50,170 nucleotides of DNA from Desulfuromonas sp. CSMB_57 (lineage in GTDB: Bacteria; Desulfobacterota; Desulfuromonadia; Desulfuromonadales; Syntrophotaleaceae): the NCBI RefSeq assembly GCF_020194955.2, contig NZ_JAFCIY020000008.1, positions 1-50,170 on the forward strand. The letters are read 5' to 3'. Under the pieces are notes generated by a model. It saw nothing but the letters and a program-made list of their open reading frames with translations. It was not told the origin of the DNA and ran no database searches. Below, in pieces: positions 33,673-43,500 of the stretch (position 1 is its first letter; each line of letters begins with the position of its first letter). Position numbers and translations under genes: made by a program.

Positions 33673-36600
33673 GTGAAAAGGTTGCCCATCCGCACGCTGA
33701 TCTGGCTGCTGGTGCTGGTGCCGCTGGTAATGGCGGCATTGCTGGTGGCCGGTTTGCGCTCGGAACGGGTACTCAACTCGGTACTGGTGCCCCGCTTGGA
33801 GCGCATGGCCGGAGCGCGCCTGCAGGCGGAGCTGAACATCGGTCGATTGCGCTGGCAGGGGTCGACCCTGGTGGTGGAGGAACTGCGCCTGGTCCGCAAC
33901 GGCCGTTATGCCGTGGCTTTGCCGCAAACCCGCCTGACCCTGGGCCTGGCCGATCTTCTCGCACGGCAACTCACCGCCTTGGAACTGGACACCCCCGAAA
34001 TCAGCTTCTGGCCCACTGCCGAAAAAGCCCCGCCTCCGCAGTGGCCCGAACGCCTGCCCGTGACCGCCCGCCGGATCCGCGTCAACAACGGTGCTCTGAG
34101 CCTGGCCATGGGTGAAACGCCGCTGGTGGTGCGGAATTTTCAGGCCGAACTCCGTGGCGGCGAGGTATTCATCTTCGAGATTCGTGCCGAGGTCGGGCAG
34201 GGGCAGCCGCTGGCCATCCGCGCCGCCGGTCATGGTGCCTGGCAGCGGGGTCTGGAACTGGTGTGTGATGTCCTCGACTGGGAGGAGCGCGCCTTGCTGC
34301 GCCGTCCTCTCAGGGTCAGCCTGCCTTCCGGCCAGGGCGTCGAAATCCGGGTCGGGTTGGGGATGGAACTGCTGGATCGGGGTGATGTCGAGCGGATGAT
34401 GGTCGTGTTGCCCGAGCCGGTGGCCCTGCCGGAGAATTGGGATTTTGTGCTGCGCGACCTGCGACTCGATGTGCTCTGGTCGCCGGACGGCCTGTCCATG
34501 CAGGTCGTTCTTGACCAGGGCCGGGTGCGGGGGCCCGGCCTGACCCTGCCTTTGGAACGAACTGCCATGTCCCTTAAGAGTACCGCCGCCGGTTGGGCTG
34601 GAGAGGGACGCTTTGCCTTGGTCGGGGCGCCGAAGGGCACCCTGGAGTTCCGCAGTTCCGCCGAGGTCCTCAGCGGACAGCTGGCCATGGACGTGCCGGA
34701 CCCCAACCTGTTGCAGCGGTCGGTATTGGGCGAGGTGCCCCTGCCCGTGGCGGGAGCGGCAGGGGTGCGCCTGTCGGCGACCCGGCAAGCCGGCACGACC
34801 ACCGCGCAGGTGGCGCTGAGCGGCCGGCCGGGGGGGACTCCCACCGCCGCCCGGTTGGATCTTTCGGCCCTGGCTTTGCAGGCGGAGCTGCGGCAGCAGG
34901 CTTCCGGCTGGGGCGGGCAGGCGAATCTGCAGTTGGCCGGACAGCGTTTGGGTCGGGTCCGTTTCGATGCCCGGCAGTTTCAGGCCGAGGTGCCGCCCAT
35001 CTGCTGGCAGCGACTGCGCCGGCTACTGCCGGCATCCCGTCGTCCGGCCGCCCTGCAGGGCGGCGAAGGAATGGCCGGAACCTTGACCATGCAGCGCCGA
35101 GGCGCCGGTTGGGGCGGTCGTTTCCAGGCCCGCGCCGGCCGCCTGCAATGGCTCCAGGGCGAGGTTAGCGAGGCCACGGTATCCGGCGGGGTGAATCTCG
35201 CCGCCGGCCGCCTGTCCCTGGATCAGGGCGTTCTGGCGGCCAAGGTGGCGGCCCATGACGGGCAGGGGCGGCTGCAGGTCCGGACCACGGGCCATTGGCA
35301 GGAGGGCCGCTGGCAAGCTCGGATTGCCGACCTGCAGCTCCAGGAAGTGGAGTGGATGTCCCCCGACGGTCAGGGCGGTCTGGTGGATGGGCGATTGCAG
35401 CTGGCAGGCACCCTGGCCACGGACCAAGCCGGCAGCATGACCTTCGATCTCGACGGCCGGCTCGGTGCCGGGGAGGCGCTGTGGGGAGCCTGGTACGCGG
35501 AACTGGCCGATTGGCAGGGGCAATGGTCGGTGCGCGGTCGCTGGCAGCCGGAACCGGCCGCTCTGCAGGTGGATGCCGCGACCCTGGCGGTTCCGGAGGC
35601 CCTGCAGCTGTCAGGGCGGGGGCGTTGGGGCCAAAACCCGGAATGGATTGGGAGGCTCGAGCTGACGGATCTGGACCGGCTCTGGCAGGGGCTGGCGCGG
35701 GATCTGCTGGCCGCGCTGCGTCCCGGCTTTGCCGGGCTGCAGCTGGCCGGCAGGATGACGGCGGACCTGCAACTGGAGGCCGCACCGGACGGTTGGCGAC
35801 TGACCGGTGAACTGGCCCCGCAGGATATGGACCTGGTTTGGCCCGAACTGCAGTTGGAGGGTCTGAACGGCACCGGCCGGCTGCCCTTGGCCCTGACCCT
35901 GCCGACCACGGCCGCCGCCGGTTGGCAGCCGGCGGCCCGGTCGGGCCGGCTGCGTTTCGACCTGCTGCGCATGGGACCGGTACAACTGGGCAACGAGACC
36001 TTGCCGGTACTCGTCACCCGCAATCGTTTCCGGTTTGAGGAACCGCTGGTGCTGTTGGCCGGCGGCGGGCAAATTACCGTTGCCGATCTGCAGCTCGGTC
36101 GGGATGCCGCCGGTCCGGAATTCGGGGCCCGTATCGGCATTACTGAAATCGATCTGGAGAGATTGACACGGGAACTCGAGCTGACGCCCATGGCCGGCAC
36201 CCTGAACGCCGACCTCGGTCAGATCCGGTTTGGCGACGGGGTCTTGAGTTCCGATGGCGAGGCGCTGTTCGAGGTGTTCGGCGGCCGCATCCGGCTGCGC
36301 AATCTGAGGTTTCGCCCCGGTGGCCTGGGCCGTCCGCAAACCTTCGCCGACATCGATTTTCAGGGCATCGACCTGTTTCAGCTGACCCAGACCTTCGAAT
36401 TCGGCGCCATCAACGGCGTGGTGGACGGCGCCGTGCAGAACTTGCGGCTGTTCGGCGCCACCCCGTCGGCCTTCAGCGCCTGGCTGGAAACCCGCCTTTC
36501 GGGCCGCCGCAATATCAGCGTCAAGGCTTTGAACAACCTGGCGATTATCAGCCAGGGGGGTTTTTCCGGCATCCTCTCCCGAGGCCTCTACCGGTTTATC

Positions 36601-36831
36601 GATTTTTATCGCTATCGCCGCATCGGAATTCGCTGCGACCTGGAAAACGACGTTTTCCGTCTGCGCGGGAGCGCCCGCAAGGGCAGCGACCGCTACCTGG
36701 TTTATGGCGGATGGCTGCCGCCCCGCATCGACATCCTGGCACCGCAGCAGCCGATTTCCTTCCGCGAGATGCTCAAACGCCTGGAGCGCATCGACCGGAC
36801 CGGGGGCGGCAGCGGCGGCAAGGCCGATTGA
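33673..36831 (+). CDS. ydbH: YdbH-type intermembrane phospholipid transport protein (AsmA-like)
   Basis: This 1052-aa protein has an N-terminal membrane helix (about 5-28, LIWLLVLVPLVMAALLVAG) followed by a very long beta-strand-rich periplasmic region, as in the TamB/YhdP/YdbH bridge-like proteins. The C-terminal 250 residues (LTPMAGTLNADLGQIRFGDG, INGVVDGAVQNLRLFG, LSRGLYRFIDFYRYRRIGIR) match the conserved end of YdbH. In E. coli YdbH helps move phospholipids to the outer membrane and pairs with lipoprotein YnbE and periplasmic YdbL. Here a DUF1318 lipoprotein gene follows 83 bases later, supporting the assignment. GTG 33673 follows GGAGGAG. Confidence 0.82.
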   Translation: MKRLPIRTLIWLLVLVPLVMAALLVAGLRSERVLNSVLVPRLERMAGARLQAELNIGRLRWQGSTLVVEELRLVRNGRYAVALPQTRLTLGLADLLARQLTALELDTPEISFWPTAEKAPPPQWPERLPVTARRIRVNNGALSLAMGETPLVVRNFQAELRGGEVFIFEIRAEVGQGQPLAIRAAGHGAWQRGLELVCDVLDWEERALLRRPLRVSLPSGQGVEIRVGLGMELLDRGDVERMMVVLPEPVALPENWDFVLRDLRLDVLWSPDGLSMQVVLDQGRVRGPGLTLPLERTAMSLKSTAAGWAGEGRFALVGAPKGTLEFRSSAEVLSGQLAMDVPDPNLLQRSVLGEVPLPVAGAAGVRLSATRQAGTTTAQVALSGRPGGTPTAARLDLSALALQAELRQQASGWGGQANLQLAGQRLGRVRFDARQFQAEVPPICWQRLRRLLPASRRPAALQGGEGMAGTLTMQRRGAGWGGRFQARAGRLQWLQGEVSEATVSGGVNLAAGRLSLDQGVLAAKVAAHDGQGRLQVRTTGHWQEGRWQARIADLQLQEVEWMSPDGQGGLVDGRLQLAGTLATDQAGSMTFDLDGRLGAGEALWGAWYAELADWQGQWSVRGRWQPEPAALQVDAATLAVPEALQLSGRGRWGQNPEWIGRLELTDLDRLWQGLARDLLAALRPGFAGLQLAGRMTADLQLEAAPDGWRLTGELAPQDMDLVWPELQLEGLNGTGRLPLALTLPTTAAAGWQPAARSGRLRFDLLRMGPVQLGNETLPVLVTRNRFRFEEPLVLLAGGGQITVADLQLGRDAAGPEFGARIGITEIDLERLTRELELTPMAGTLNADLGQIRFGDGVLSSDGEALFEVFGGRIRLRNLRFRPGGLGRPQTFADIDFQGIDLFQLTQTFEFGAINGVVDGAVQNLRLFGATPSAFSAWLETRLSGRRNISVKALNNLAIISQGGFSGILSRGLYRFIDFYRYRRIGIRCDLENDVFRLRGSARKGSDRYLVYGGWLPPRIDILAPQQPISFREMLKRLERIDRTGGGSGGKAD

Positions 36832-36914
36832 TTTTCGCCGCCGGGAACGGTATAGTGTCCCTGACAGACAGAAAAGTCCACGAAATTGCATGGAAAATCA
36901 ACCTGGAGGATGGC

Positions 36915-37532
36915 ATGAGAAAGAATCTTCTGCTTGCTTCGCTGACCACCGTGATGATGTTGGCGGCCTGTGTCACCATCAATATCTATTTCCCGGCCGA
37001 GGAGGTGCGCAGCGCCGCCGACCGCATCGTGCAGGAGGTCTGGAGCGAGCGCAATGGAGCACCGGCGCCGCAGCCGGTCGCGCCTCCCGCAGCCCCGGCG
37101 GCACCGGCGGCTCCCGCCGAGAAGCAGGGACCGACCAGCCTGTTGCGGCAGTTCTGGGGAGCGTCCACGGTCCATGCCGCTCAGGATATCAACGTCACTA
37201 CCCCGGAAATTCGCGCCATCAAAGAGGCCATGAAGGCGCGGACTACCGAACTGCGGCCGTTTTTGGACGGCGGGCAGGTCGGCATCGGCCGCGACGGCCT
37301 GCTCAAGGTCCGCACCCTGGATGGGTTGGACCTGCGCGCCCGCAGCCAGGTCAACCGGCTGGTGACCGTCGAGAACCAGGATCGCCTGCGCCTCTACAAG
37401 GAGATCGCCAATGCCAACAAGTTCCCTGACCGGGCCCATGAAGTGCAGGCGATTTTTGCCGACTCTTGGCGGGAACAGGCCGCTTCCGGCTGGTATATCG
37501 AGGATGCCGCCGGCGCCTGGAGCCGACGCTGA
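36915..37532 (+). CDS. DUF1318 (YdbL-like) lipoprotein
   Basis: This 205-aa protein has a lipoprotein signal (MRKNLLLASLTTVMMLAAC, lipidated Cys19) followed directly by a strand-forming VTINIYFPAEEV. A Pro/Ala-rich linker (about 54-76) leads to a C-terminal DUF1318 domain (LKVRTLDGLDLRARSQVNRL, LRLYKEIANANKFP, ASGWYIEDAAGAWSR), which matches the end of E. coli YdbL. E. coli YdbL is not lipidated and a separate small lipoprotein, YnbE, adds strands to YdbH. Here one protein seems to combine both features. ATG 36915 follows GGAGGA. Confidence 0.8.
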   Translation: MRKNLLLASLTTVMMLAACVTINIYFPAEEVRSAADRIVQEVWSERNGAPAPQPVAPPAAPAAPAAPAEKQGPTSLLRQFWGASTVHAAQDINVTTPEIRAIKEAMKARTTELRPFLDGGQVGIGRDGLLKVRTLDGLDLRARSQVNRLVTVENQDRLRLYKEIANANKFPDRAHEVQAIFADSWREQAASGWYIEDAAGAWSRR

Positions 37533-38010
37533 CGCCTCCGGTCGATCTCTGCTGGCCGACCAGCGCGGGGCCACCCTGCTGGCGGTACTGGTCGCCGTGA
37601 CCGTCATGGGGTTGGCGGCCGGCATCGCCGGCAGCACCTGGCGTACCATCCTGCAGCGGGAACGGGAGGAGGAACTGCTGTTTCGGGGCGAGCAGTATCG
37701 CCGCGCCATTGCCGGCTATTTCGCCGTCGGCGGCGGCTATCCCCGGCGGCTCGAGGAACTGCTGAAGGATACCCGGACGCCGCTGCCGTCCCGTCATCTG
37801 CGGCGGTTGTATCCCGACCCCATGACCGGCGGTCCGTGGCAGTTGGTACGCGATAATGCCGGTAATATCCTTGGGGTGCGCAGCGACAGTGCTCTGCGGC
37901 CCTTCAAGAGTGACGGTTTCCCCGAAGGGTACGAAGGCTTCGAACAGGCGGAAAGCTATCGCGAATGGGAGTTTGTTTTTCAGCGACCCCAGGTCGCGCC
38001 TGAAACCTGA
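37504..38010 (+). CDS. Type II secretion/type IV pilus-like pseudopilin
   Basis: This 168-aa protein has a prepilin-type leader ending in QRG before ATLLAVLVAVTVMGLAAG, a hydrophobic helix, and a globular part. The globular part contains YPRRLEELLKD and LRRLYPDPMTGGPWQLV, typical of pseudopilins of this type. The usual Glu at position 5 of the mature protein is absent (A-T-L-L-A), as in some minor pseudopilins. I start at ATG 37504, giving a 22-residue leader and a 29-base overlap with the DUF1318 gene. ATG 37411 is in frame but would overlap that gene by over 120 bases. Confidence 0.72.
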   Translation: MPPAPGADADASGRSLLADQRGATLLAVLVAVTVMGLAAGIAGSTWRTILQREREEELLFRGEQYRRAIAGYFAVGGGYPRRLEELLKDTRTPLPSRHLRRLYPDPMTGGPWQLVRDNAGNILGVRSDSALRPFKSDGFPEGYEGFEQAESYREWEFVFQRPQVAPET

Positions 38011-38027
38011 ATCCCGGTTTGAATCTG

Positions 38028-38061
38028 ACAGCAGCGGCCGCATACGCGGCCGTTGCTGTTT
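38028..38061 (+). terminator. Hairpin terminator after the pseudopilin gene
   Basis: ACAGCAGCGGCCGC and GCGGCCGTTGCTGT form a 14-bp stem with one mismatch around ATAC, followed by a short T run. It separates the polA-to-pseudopilin genes from mgtE. Confidence 0.65.
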
Positions 38062-38080
38062 GACGCGGGTCGTGTGCCTG

Positions 38081-38110
38081 TTGACAGTGACGGCCCGGCG
38101 TTGGTAGCAT
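38081..38110 (+). promoter_or_regulatory. Candidate promoter of mgtE
   Basis: TTGACA (38081-38086), a consensus -35, is followed after 18 bases by TAGCAT (38105-38110). The mgtE start codon lies 40 bases downstream. Confidence 0.55.
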
Positions 38111-38149
38111 GCTCTGTTTCCAATTCGCCTTTGCCCGCGGGATGTTGTC

Positions 38150-39505
38150 ATGGATCAGAAACTGCAGCTTCTGTTGGACACCGTCAAGCGGCTGATGCGC
38201 CGGGGCGCCACGCCCAACCTGGCCAAGGTGCTGACTAAATCCCACCCCGCCGATATCGCCCACCTGTTTCCCTTTTTGTCCCGCAAAGAACAGCACACCC
38301 TGTTTCGGCTCATCGAGGATAATGAGGTGGCGGCCGGCGTCCTGTCCGAGCTGGACCATGCCACGGGGGCACAACTGCTCGAGGAAATCGGCCATGAGGC
38401 CATGACCGAGGTGTTGCAGGAAATGCCCTACGACGACGCCGTCGAGCTGATCCGCAACATGCCCGAGGAACTCGCGGAAGAGATTCTCAACACCATGAAG
38501 GATGAGCACTCCGACGAGATCGAGCAGTTGCTGCAGTACGCCGAAGATACTGCCGGCGGCATCATGTCCACGGAGATCTTTTCCCTGACCGAGGACCAGA
38601 CCGTGCAGCAGGCCATTGTCGCTCTGCAGCAGGCCTGTGACGTGGAAATGGTCTTCTATATCTATGTGACCGACCGCCACAACCATCTGGTCGGAGTCCT
38701 GTCCCTGCGGCAGCTGCTGACGGTGCCGCCGGAAACCCGCCTGAAGGAGATCATGGCCACGGACGTGATCAGCGTGCGGACCGACAAGGACCAGGAAGAG
38801 GTGGCCCATCTGGTGTCCCGCTACAATCTTCTGGCCTTGCCGGTGGTCGACGAAACCAACAAGCTGGTCGGCATCATTACCGTCGACGATGTCATCGACG
38901 TGTTGCACGAGGAGGCCACCGAGGACATTTACAAGATGGTCGGTACCAGCGAGGAAGAGCTTCTGTACGGCTATCGGGCGGTCCGCATCGCCCGCTTGCG
39001 GCTGCCCTGGCTGATCACCAATCTGTTCGGCGGCATTATCACCGGCTACCTGATGTGGCTGTTCAAGGTGACCCTCAAGGAGGTCATCGCCCTGATTTCC
39101 TTCATCCCGGTCATCACCGGCATGGGCGGCAACGTCGGCGGCCAGTCGGCGACCATCGTGGTGCGCGGATTCGCCACCGGCAACATCGATTTTTCGAGCA
39201 TGCGGCAGGTGTTTTTCAAGGAACTGCGGGTCGGCATGTTCATGGGGGCCGTCTGCGGCATGACCGTCGGCCTGGTGGCCATCGCCTGGCATCATAACGG
39301 TTACCTGGGGCTGGTGGTGGGTCTGGCCATGGTTTCCGCCATGACCGTGGCGGCGACCATGGGGGTGCTGGCGCCGGCGTTTTTCAAACACATCGGCATC
39401 GATCCCGCCATCGCCTCCAGTCCCTTTGTGCAGACCGCCAACGATATCACCGGCATTCTGATCTACTTTGGCACCGCAACCATATTCCTGCAATATCTGC
39501 GCTAA
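38150..39505 (+). CDS. mgtE: Magnesium transporter MgtE
   Basis: This 451-aa protein has the full MgtE layout: an N-terminal acidic helical domain (about 10-130, HPADIAHLFPFLS), a CBS pair (about 135-260, with MSTEIFSLTEDQT and IMATDVISVRTDKD), a plug helix and five membrane helices (about 283-450, with FIPVITGMGGNVGGQSATIV). Magnesium binding between the cytoplasmic domains closes the channel. The conserved PVITGMGGNVGGQ pore segment is intact. No magnesium-responsive leader RNA is evident in the short upstream region. Confidence 0.95.
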   Translation: MDQKLQLLLDTVKRLMRRGATPNLAKVLTKSHPADIAHLFPFLSRKEQHTLFRLIEDNEVAAGVLSELDHATGAQLLEEIGHEAMTEVLQEMPYDDAVELIRNMPEELAEEILNTMKDEHSDEIEQLLQYAEDTAGGIMSTEIFSLTEDQTVQQAIVALQQACDVEMVFYIYVTDRHNHLVGVLSLRQLLTVPPETRLKEIMATDVISVRTDKDQEEVAHLVSRYNLLALPVVDETNKLVGIITVDDVIDVLHEEATEDIYKMVGTSEEELLYGYRAVRIARLRLPWLITNLFGGIITGYLMWLFKVTLKEVIALISFIPVITGMGGNVGGQSATIVVRGFATGNIDFSSMRQVFFKELRVGMFMGAVCGMTVGLVAIAWHHNGYLGLVVGLAMVSAMTVAATMGVLAPAFFKHIGIDPAIASSPFVQTANDITGILIYFGTATIFLQYLR

Positions 39506-39549
39506 ACGGATGTCATTGCCTGCGACATGTCAGGGAACGGGGTGCGAAC

Positions 39550-40344
39550 ATGAGCAACTGCGCTTCGGAGGCCATAATCCTGCGGCGCTGCGATTACGGC
39601 GAGGCGGATCGGATCGTCACTTTCTTCTCCCTCGAGCAGGGCCTGGTCAAAGGCTTTGCCCGCCGGGCCCGCAACAGCCGCCGTCGTTTCGGAACGGCCC
39701 TGGAGCCCTTTGCCAGGGTGTGCCTGCACTGGACGACGGTGCGCGGCGGTGAACTGGTCAGTCTGTGCGATGCCGAATTGCTGGACCTGCGCACGGCCCT
39801 GCGCAGGGATGTGACGACCCTGGCTTTGGCCGCCACGGGGGGCGAGCTGGTGGAGGCTCTGTTGGCTGAACGCCAGCCGCAGGCGGAGGTGTTCGGGCTG
39901 CTGGAAGCTTTTCTGGACCACCTGGCGCGCCGGGGATTCAGTGCCGAAGCCCGCCTGCTGTTTGAATTGCGGCTGCTGAACCTGGCCGGCTATGCTCCGC
40001 ACCTGGCCCACTGCGCCCTTTGCAGCCGGGGGCTGAGTGGCAGCATGGTGGCCTTCGATATCCGCCAGGGTGGGGCCCTCTGCCTGGGTTGCGCCGAGCC
40101 GGAGCAGGGGCTGCGCCTGTCGCCCCTGACCCTGGGCACCCTGGCGCGTCTGCAGCGATCGCCTCTGACCGCCTTCGACGGCCTGCGGCTCTCTTCTCAG
40201 ACCCTGCAGGAGGGCGGCCGCCTGCTGGCCGCGGCTCTGCGGCCGCAGCTCGGACGGCCGTTGCGCAGCGCGGCATTCCTGCAGCAGGTGCTGGCCGCCC
40301 GCACCGATGGCGGCGCGGCTTGCCGGCCGGCGGAAACCGGTTGA
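39550..40344 (+). CDS. recO: DNA repair protein RecO
   Basis: This 264-aa recombination mediator works with RecR to load RecA onto SSB-coated DNA. The N-terminal OB fold ([34 protein letters not shown]) and the C-terminal helical domain with a four-Cys zinc site (CALC near 157, CLGC near 180) are present. ATG 39550 lies 44 bases after mgtE. recO-glyQ-glyS-ppdK is, as I recall, a conserved order in Geobacter-like genomes. Confidence 0.93.
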   Translation: MSNCASEAIILRRCDYGEADRIVTFFSLEQGLVKGFARRARNSRRRFGTALEPFARVCLHWTTVRGGELVSLCDAELLDLRTALRRDVTTLALAATGGELVEALLAERQPQAEVFGLLEAFLDHLARRGFSAEARLLFELRLLNLAGYAPHLAHCALCSRGLSGSMVAFDIRQGGALCLGCAEPEQGLRLSPLTLGTLARLQRSPLTAFDGLRLSSQTLQEGGRLLAAALRPQLGRPLRSAAFLQQVLAARTDGGAACRPAETG

Positions 40345-40453
40345 CAGGGTAGGACAAAAGATCTACCCTTGGCTGCCCTACGCAGCGCAGAGCCCTGATT
40401 CCGGCTGGGGCGTTGCTCGACAAGCAAAGTGGCGCCCGGCGCCTGGAGGCATT

Positions 40454-41326
40454 GTGACTTTTCAAGAATTGATCCTCGGATTGCAGAACTACTGGGCCCG
40501 GCAGGGGTGCATCATCCAGCAGCCCTATGACCTGGAAAAAGGCGCCGGAACCTTCAATCCCGCCACCTTTCTGCGCGTACTCGGGCCGGAGCCCTGGAAT
40601 GTGGCCTACGTCGAGCCCTCCCGTCGGCCCACGGACGGTCGGTACGGGGAAAACCCCAATCGCCTGCAGCACTATTATCAGTTTCAGGCGATCATGAAAC
40701 CGTCCCCCATGAATATCCAGGAACTGTACCTCGATTCCCTCAAGGAGTTCGGTATCAGCCCTTCCCGGCACGATATCCGGTTTGTCGAGGACGACTGGGA
40801 ATCGCCGACCCTGGGCGCCTGGGGACTCGGTTGGGAAGTCTGGCTGGACGGCATGGAAATCACCCAGTTTACCTATTTTCAGCAGGTCGGCGGCATCGAT
40901 CTGAAACCGGTTTCGGCGGAAATCACCTATGGCTGCGAGCGCATCGCCATGTACCTGCAGGGCGTGGACAACGTCTATGATCTGGAGTGGGTCAAGGGAA
41001 TTCGTTACGGCGACGTGCACCATCAGACCGAAGTGGAATTCTCGACCTACAATTTCGAGGAAGCCGATGTGACCATGCTGTTCCAGCTGTTCGATATGTA
41101 CGAAAAGGAATGCACTCGCCTGACCGGGAAAGAACTGGTGTTCCCGGCCTATGATTTTGTTCTCAAGGCCTCCCACGCTTTCAATCTGCTGGACGCGCGC
41201 GGCGCCATTTCGGTCACGGAGCGCGCCAATTACATCGGTCGCGTCCGCAATCTGGCGCGCCTGTGCGCCGAGGGCTATGTCGCACAACGGGAAAAGATGG
41301 GATTTCCGCTCCTCAAGGGGCGGTGA
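40454..41326 (+). CDS. glyQ: Glycyl-tRNA synthetase alpha subunit
   Basis: This 290-aa catalytic subunit of the alpha2-beta2 class II synthetase contains the family stretches [38 protein letters not shown] and [15 protein letters not shown] 40454 follows GGAGG at six bases and gives the canonical N-terminus [19 protein letters not shown]. The beta subunit gene follows 81 bases downstream. Confidence 0.96.
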   Translation: MTFQELILGLQNYWARQGCIIQQPYDLEKGAGTFNPATFLRVLGPEPWNVAYVEPSRRPTDGRYGENPNRLQHYYQFQAIMKPSPMNIQELYLDSLKEFGISPSRHDIRFVEDDWESPTLGAWGLGWEVWLDGMEITQFTYFQQVGGIDLKPVSAEITYGCERIAMYLQGVDNVYDLEWVKGIRYGDVHHQTEVEFSTYNFEEADVTMLFQLFDMYEKECTRLTGKELVFPAYDFVLKASHAFNLLDARGAISVTERANYIGRVRNLARLCAEGYVAQREKMGFPLLKGR

Positions 41327-41347
41327 ATCGAGCTTTTCGGTAACCGC

Positions 41348-41377
41348 GCCACGGAATCAAGGATTTCCGTGGCTTTT
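41348..41377 (+). terminator. Terminator-like hairpin between glyQ and glyS
   Basis: GCCACGGAA (41348-41356), an 8-base loop and TTCCGTGGC (41365-41373) form a perfect 9-bp stem followed by TTTTA. It sits inside an operon whose two products are needed in equal amounts, so it is probably a weak or mRNA-processing site. Confidence 0.5.
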
Positions 41378-41407
41378 ACATTTTATGGAGAAGGACGGAG
41401 CGCCGCC

Positions 41408-43474
41408 ATGTCTGCAGAACTGTTCCTGGAAATAGGCACCGAAGAAATCCCGGCCGGCTTTTTGCCCACCGCCATGGCCGATCTGGAGCGGCTGGTGCGC
41501 AAGGAACTGGACGATGCCCGTATCGGCTTCACCGAGATTCGAAGCTTTGCGACGCCGCGCCGCCTGGTGCTGGCCGTCTCCGCCGTGGCTCGTCATCAGG
41601 AGCGCCGAGAAATTTCCGCTCTCGGTCCATCGGTCAAGGTTGCTTTCGATGCCGACGGCAATCCGACCAAAGCGGCTCAGGGTTTTGCCCGCAGCAACGG
41701 TATCGAGGTCGCGGATCTGCAGCGGCGTCAGACCGACAAGGGAGAATATCTCTATTTCTCCAAGGTCGAGGAAGGCCGCGACACCGCCGCTCTGTTGCCG
41801 GAAATGCTGCCGCGTGTCATTGCCGCCATCCCGTTTCGCAAGTCCATGCGCTGGCAGGATCTCGACGTGCGTTTCGCGCGGCCCATGCATTGGATCGTAG
41901 CCCTCTTCGATGGCACCGTGGTGCCTTTCAGCTTTGGCAATCTGACCAGCGGCAACCTGTCCCGGGGGCATCGCTTCATGGCCCCGGAGCCCTTTGCGGT
42001 GGAGAATCTGGCCCAGTATCTGGCCGCCGCCGAGGCCCGCTATGTGGTGGCCGATCCCGCTCGGCGTCGGGCCATGATCGCCGAAATGGCCGCCGCGGCG
42101 GCGGTCCGGGCCGGCGGTCGGCTCAACGACGACGAGGCCCTGCTGGATGAAGTGACCTTTCTGGTCGAGCATCCCACAGCCATCGTCGGCGGTTTCGAGG
42201 ACAACTACCTGCAGTTGCCCCCGGAACTGCTCATCACCACCATGCGGGAGCACCAGCGCTACTTCACCGTGGTCGACGAGCAGGGGCGGTTGCTGCCCCG
42301 TTTCGTCACCATCTCCAATACGCCGGTTACGGATCCGTCCGTGGTCCAGCGGGGCAACGAGCGCGTATTGCGGGCCCGTCTGGCCGATGCCATGTTCTTT
42401 TGGAACGAGGATCGCAAGGTCAAGCTGGAAAATCGCCTCGAAGCTCTGAAAAACGTGGTGTACCAGGCTCGCCTGGGCACCAGCTACGAAAAAGTCATGC
42501 GCTTTCGGGAACTGGCCCTGCACCTGGCGCAGCAGTTGGCCTCCGACCTGGCGCCGCTGGTGGACCGGGCCGCGCTGCTGGCCAAGTGCGACCTGGAAAC
42601 GGGCATGGTTTTCGAGTTTCCTGAATTGCAGGGCATCATGGGGCGCGAATACGCCCTGCTCGAGGGCGAGAACCCGCGCGTGGCCCGCGCCATCCACGAG
42701 CATTATCTGCCGACCCAGGCCGGCGGCCGTCTGCCCGGCGACGATGTCGGGGCCCTGGTCTCCATCGCCGACAAAATCGATACCCTTTGCGGCTGCTTCG
42801 GGGTCGGCCTGATTCCCACCGGGACAGCCGATCCCTTCGCCCTGCGGCGCAGCGCCCTCGGCATTTTGCAGATTATGCTGGATCGGGAGTACCGGTTTTC
42901 CCTGCGGGACCTGGTGGGCCGCAGCGTCGCCCTGCTGGCCGGCAAATTGAACCGCTCGACGGAGGAAGTCGCCGCCGATGTGCTGGAATTCATCCGCCTG
43001 CGCTTTTTGCATCTGCTGACCGGCCAGGGCTTCCCCCAGGACGTGGTGGATGCGGTGCTGGCGGTTTCCGCCGACGATCCGGTGGATGCGCTGCGGCGCA
43101 TCCAGGCACTGGATGCGCTGCGCCAGCAGGCGGACTTCGAACCACTGGCCGTGGCCTTCAAGCGGGTGGTCAACATCATCAAGGGCGGCCTGGACCGGGC
43201 CGTTGAGGCAACCCTGTTCGAAGCGCCCTGCGAGCAGGCCTTGCTGACGGCCCTGCAGGACGTGGAGCAGGGTTTCCGACAGGCGGTGGCGGTCGGTGAT
43301 TATGCGCGGGCGCTGCGAACCGTTGCGACCCTGCGCGGTCCGGTGGACGCCCTGTTCGACGGGGTCATGGTCATGGCTCCGGAGCAGCGGGTGCGCGACA
43401 ACCGTCTGGCCCTGCTCACCTCCGTGGCACGGCTGTTTCAGGGCCTCGCCGATTTTGCCCGCATCGCGGCCTGA
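41408..43474 (+). CDS. glyS: Glycyl-tRNA synthetase beta subunit
   Basis: This 688-aa subunit recognises tRNA-Gly. LFLEIGTEEIPAGFL opens the protein. PTAIVGGFEDNYLQLP and TTMREHQRYF mark the middle. TGTADPFALRR and a C-terminal anticodon-binding region (about 570-680, with FDGVMVMAPEQRVRDNRLAL) complete it. ATG 41408 is preceded by GGAG. Length is normal for the family. Confidence 0.96.
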   Translation: MSAELFLEIGTEEIPAGFLPTAMADLERLVRKELDDARIGFTEIRSFATPRRLVLAVSAVARHQERREISALGPSVKVAFDADGNPTKAAQGFARSNGIEVADLQRRQTDKGEYLYFSKVEEGRDTAALLPEMLPRVIAAIPFRKSMRWQDLDVRFARPMHWIVALFDGTVVPFSFGNLTSGNLSRGHRFMAPEPFAVENLAQYLAAAEARYVVADPARRRAMIAEMAAAAAVRAGGRLNDDEALLDEVTFLVEHPTAIVGGFEDNYLQLPPELLITTMREHQRYFTVVDEQGRLLPRFVTISNTPVTDPSVVQRGNERVLRARLADAMFFWNEDRKVKLENRLEALKNVVYQARLGTSYEKVMRFRELALHLAQQLASDLAPLVDRAALLAKCDLETGMVFEFPELQGIMGREYALLEGENPRVARAIHEHYLPTQAGGRLPGDDVGALVSIADKIDTLCGCFGVGLIPTGTADPFALRRSALGILQIMLDREYRFSLRDLVGRSVALLAGKLNRSTEEVAADVLEFIRLRFLHLLTGQGFPQDVVDAVLAVSADDPVDALRRIQALDALRQQADFEPLAVAFKRVVNIIKGGLDRAVEATLFEAPCEQALLTALQDVEQGFRQAVAVGDYARALRTVATLRGPVDALFDGVMVMAPEQRVRDNRLALLTSVARLFQGLADFARIAA

Positions 43475-43500
43475 GTCGAGCCTGCGAGGAAGGTTTTTCT

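Noticed and set aside
31753-34788. 1011-aa minus-strand frame opposite polA and ydbH
   Set aside because: Composition is typical of an antisense shadow, and both plus-strand genes have clear family motifs.
40345-40453. T-box or glycine riboswitch upstream of glyQ
   Set aside because: Only a small GGGTAG/CTACCC hairpin is seen; no T-box or glycine-aptamer core could be recognised.
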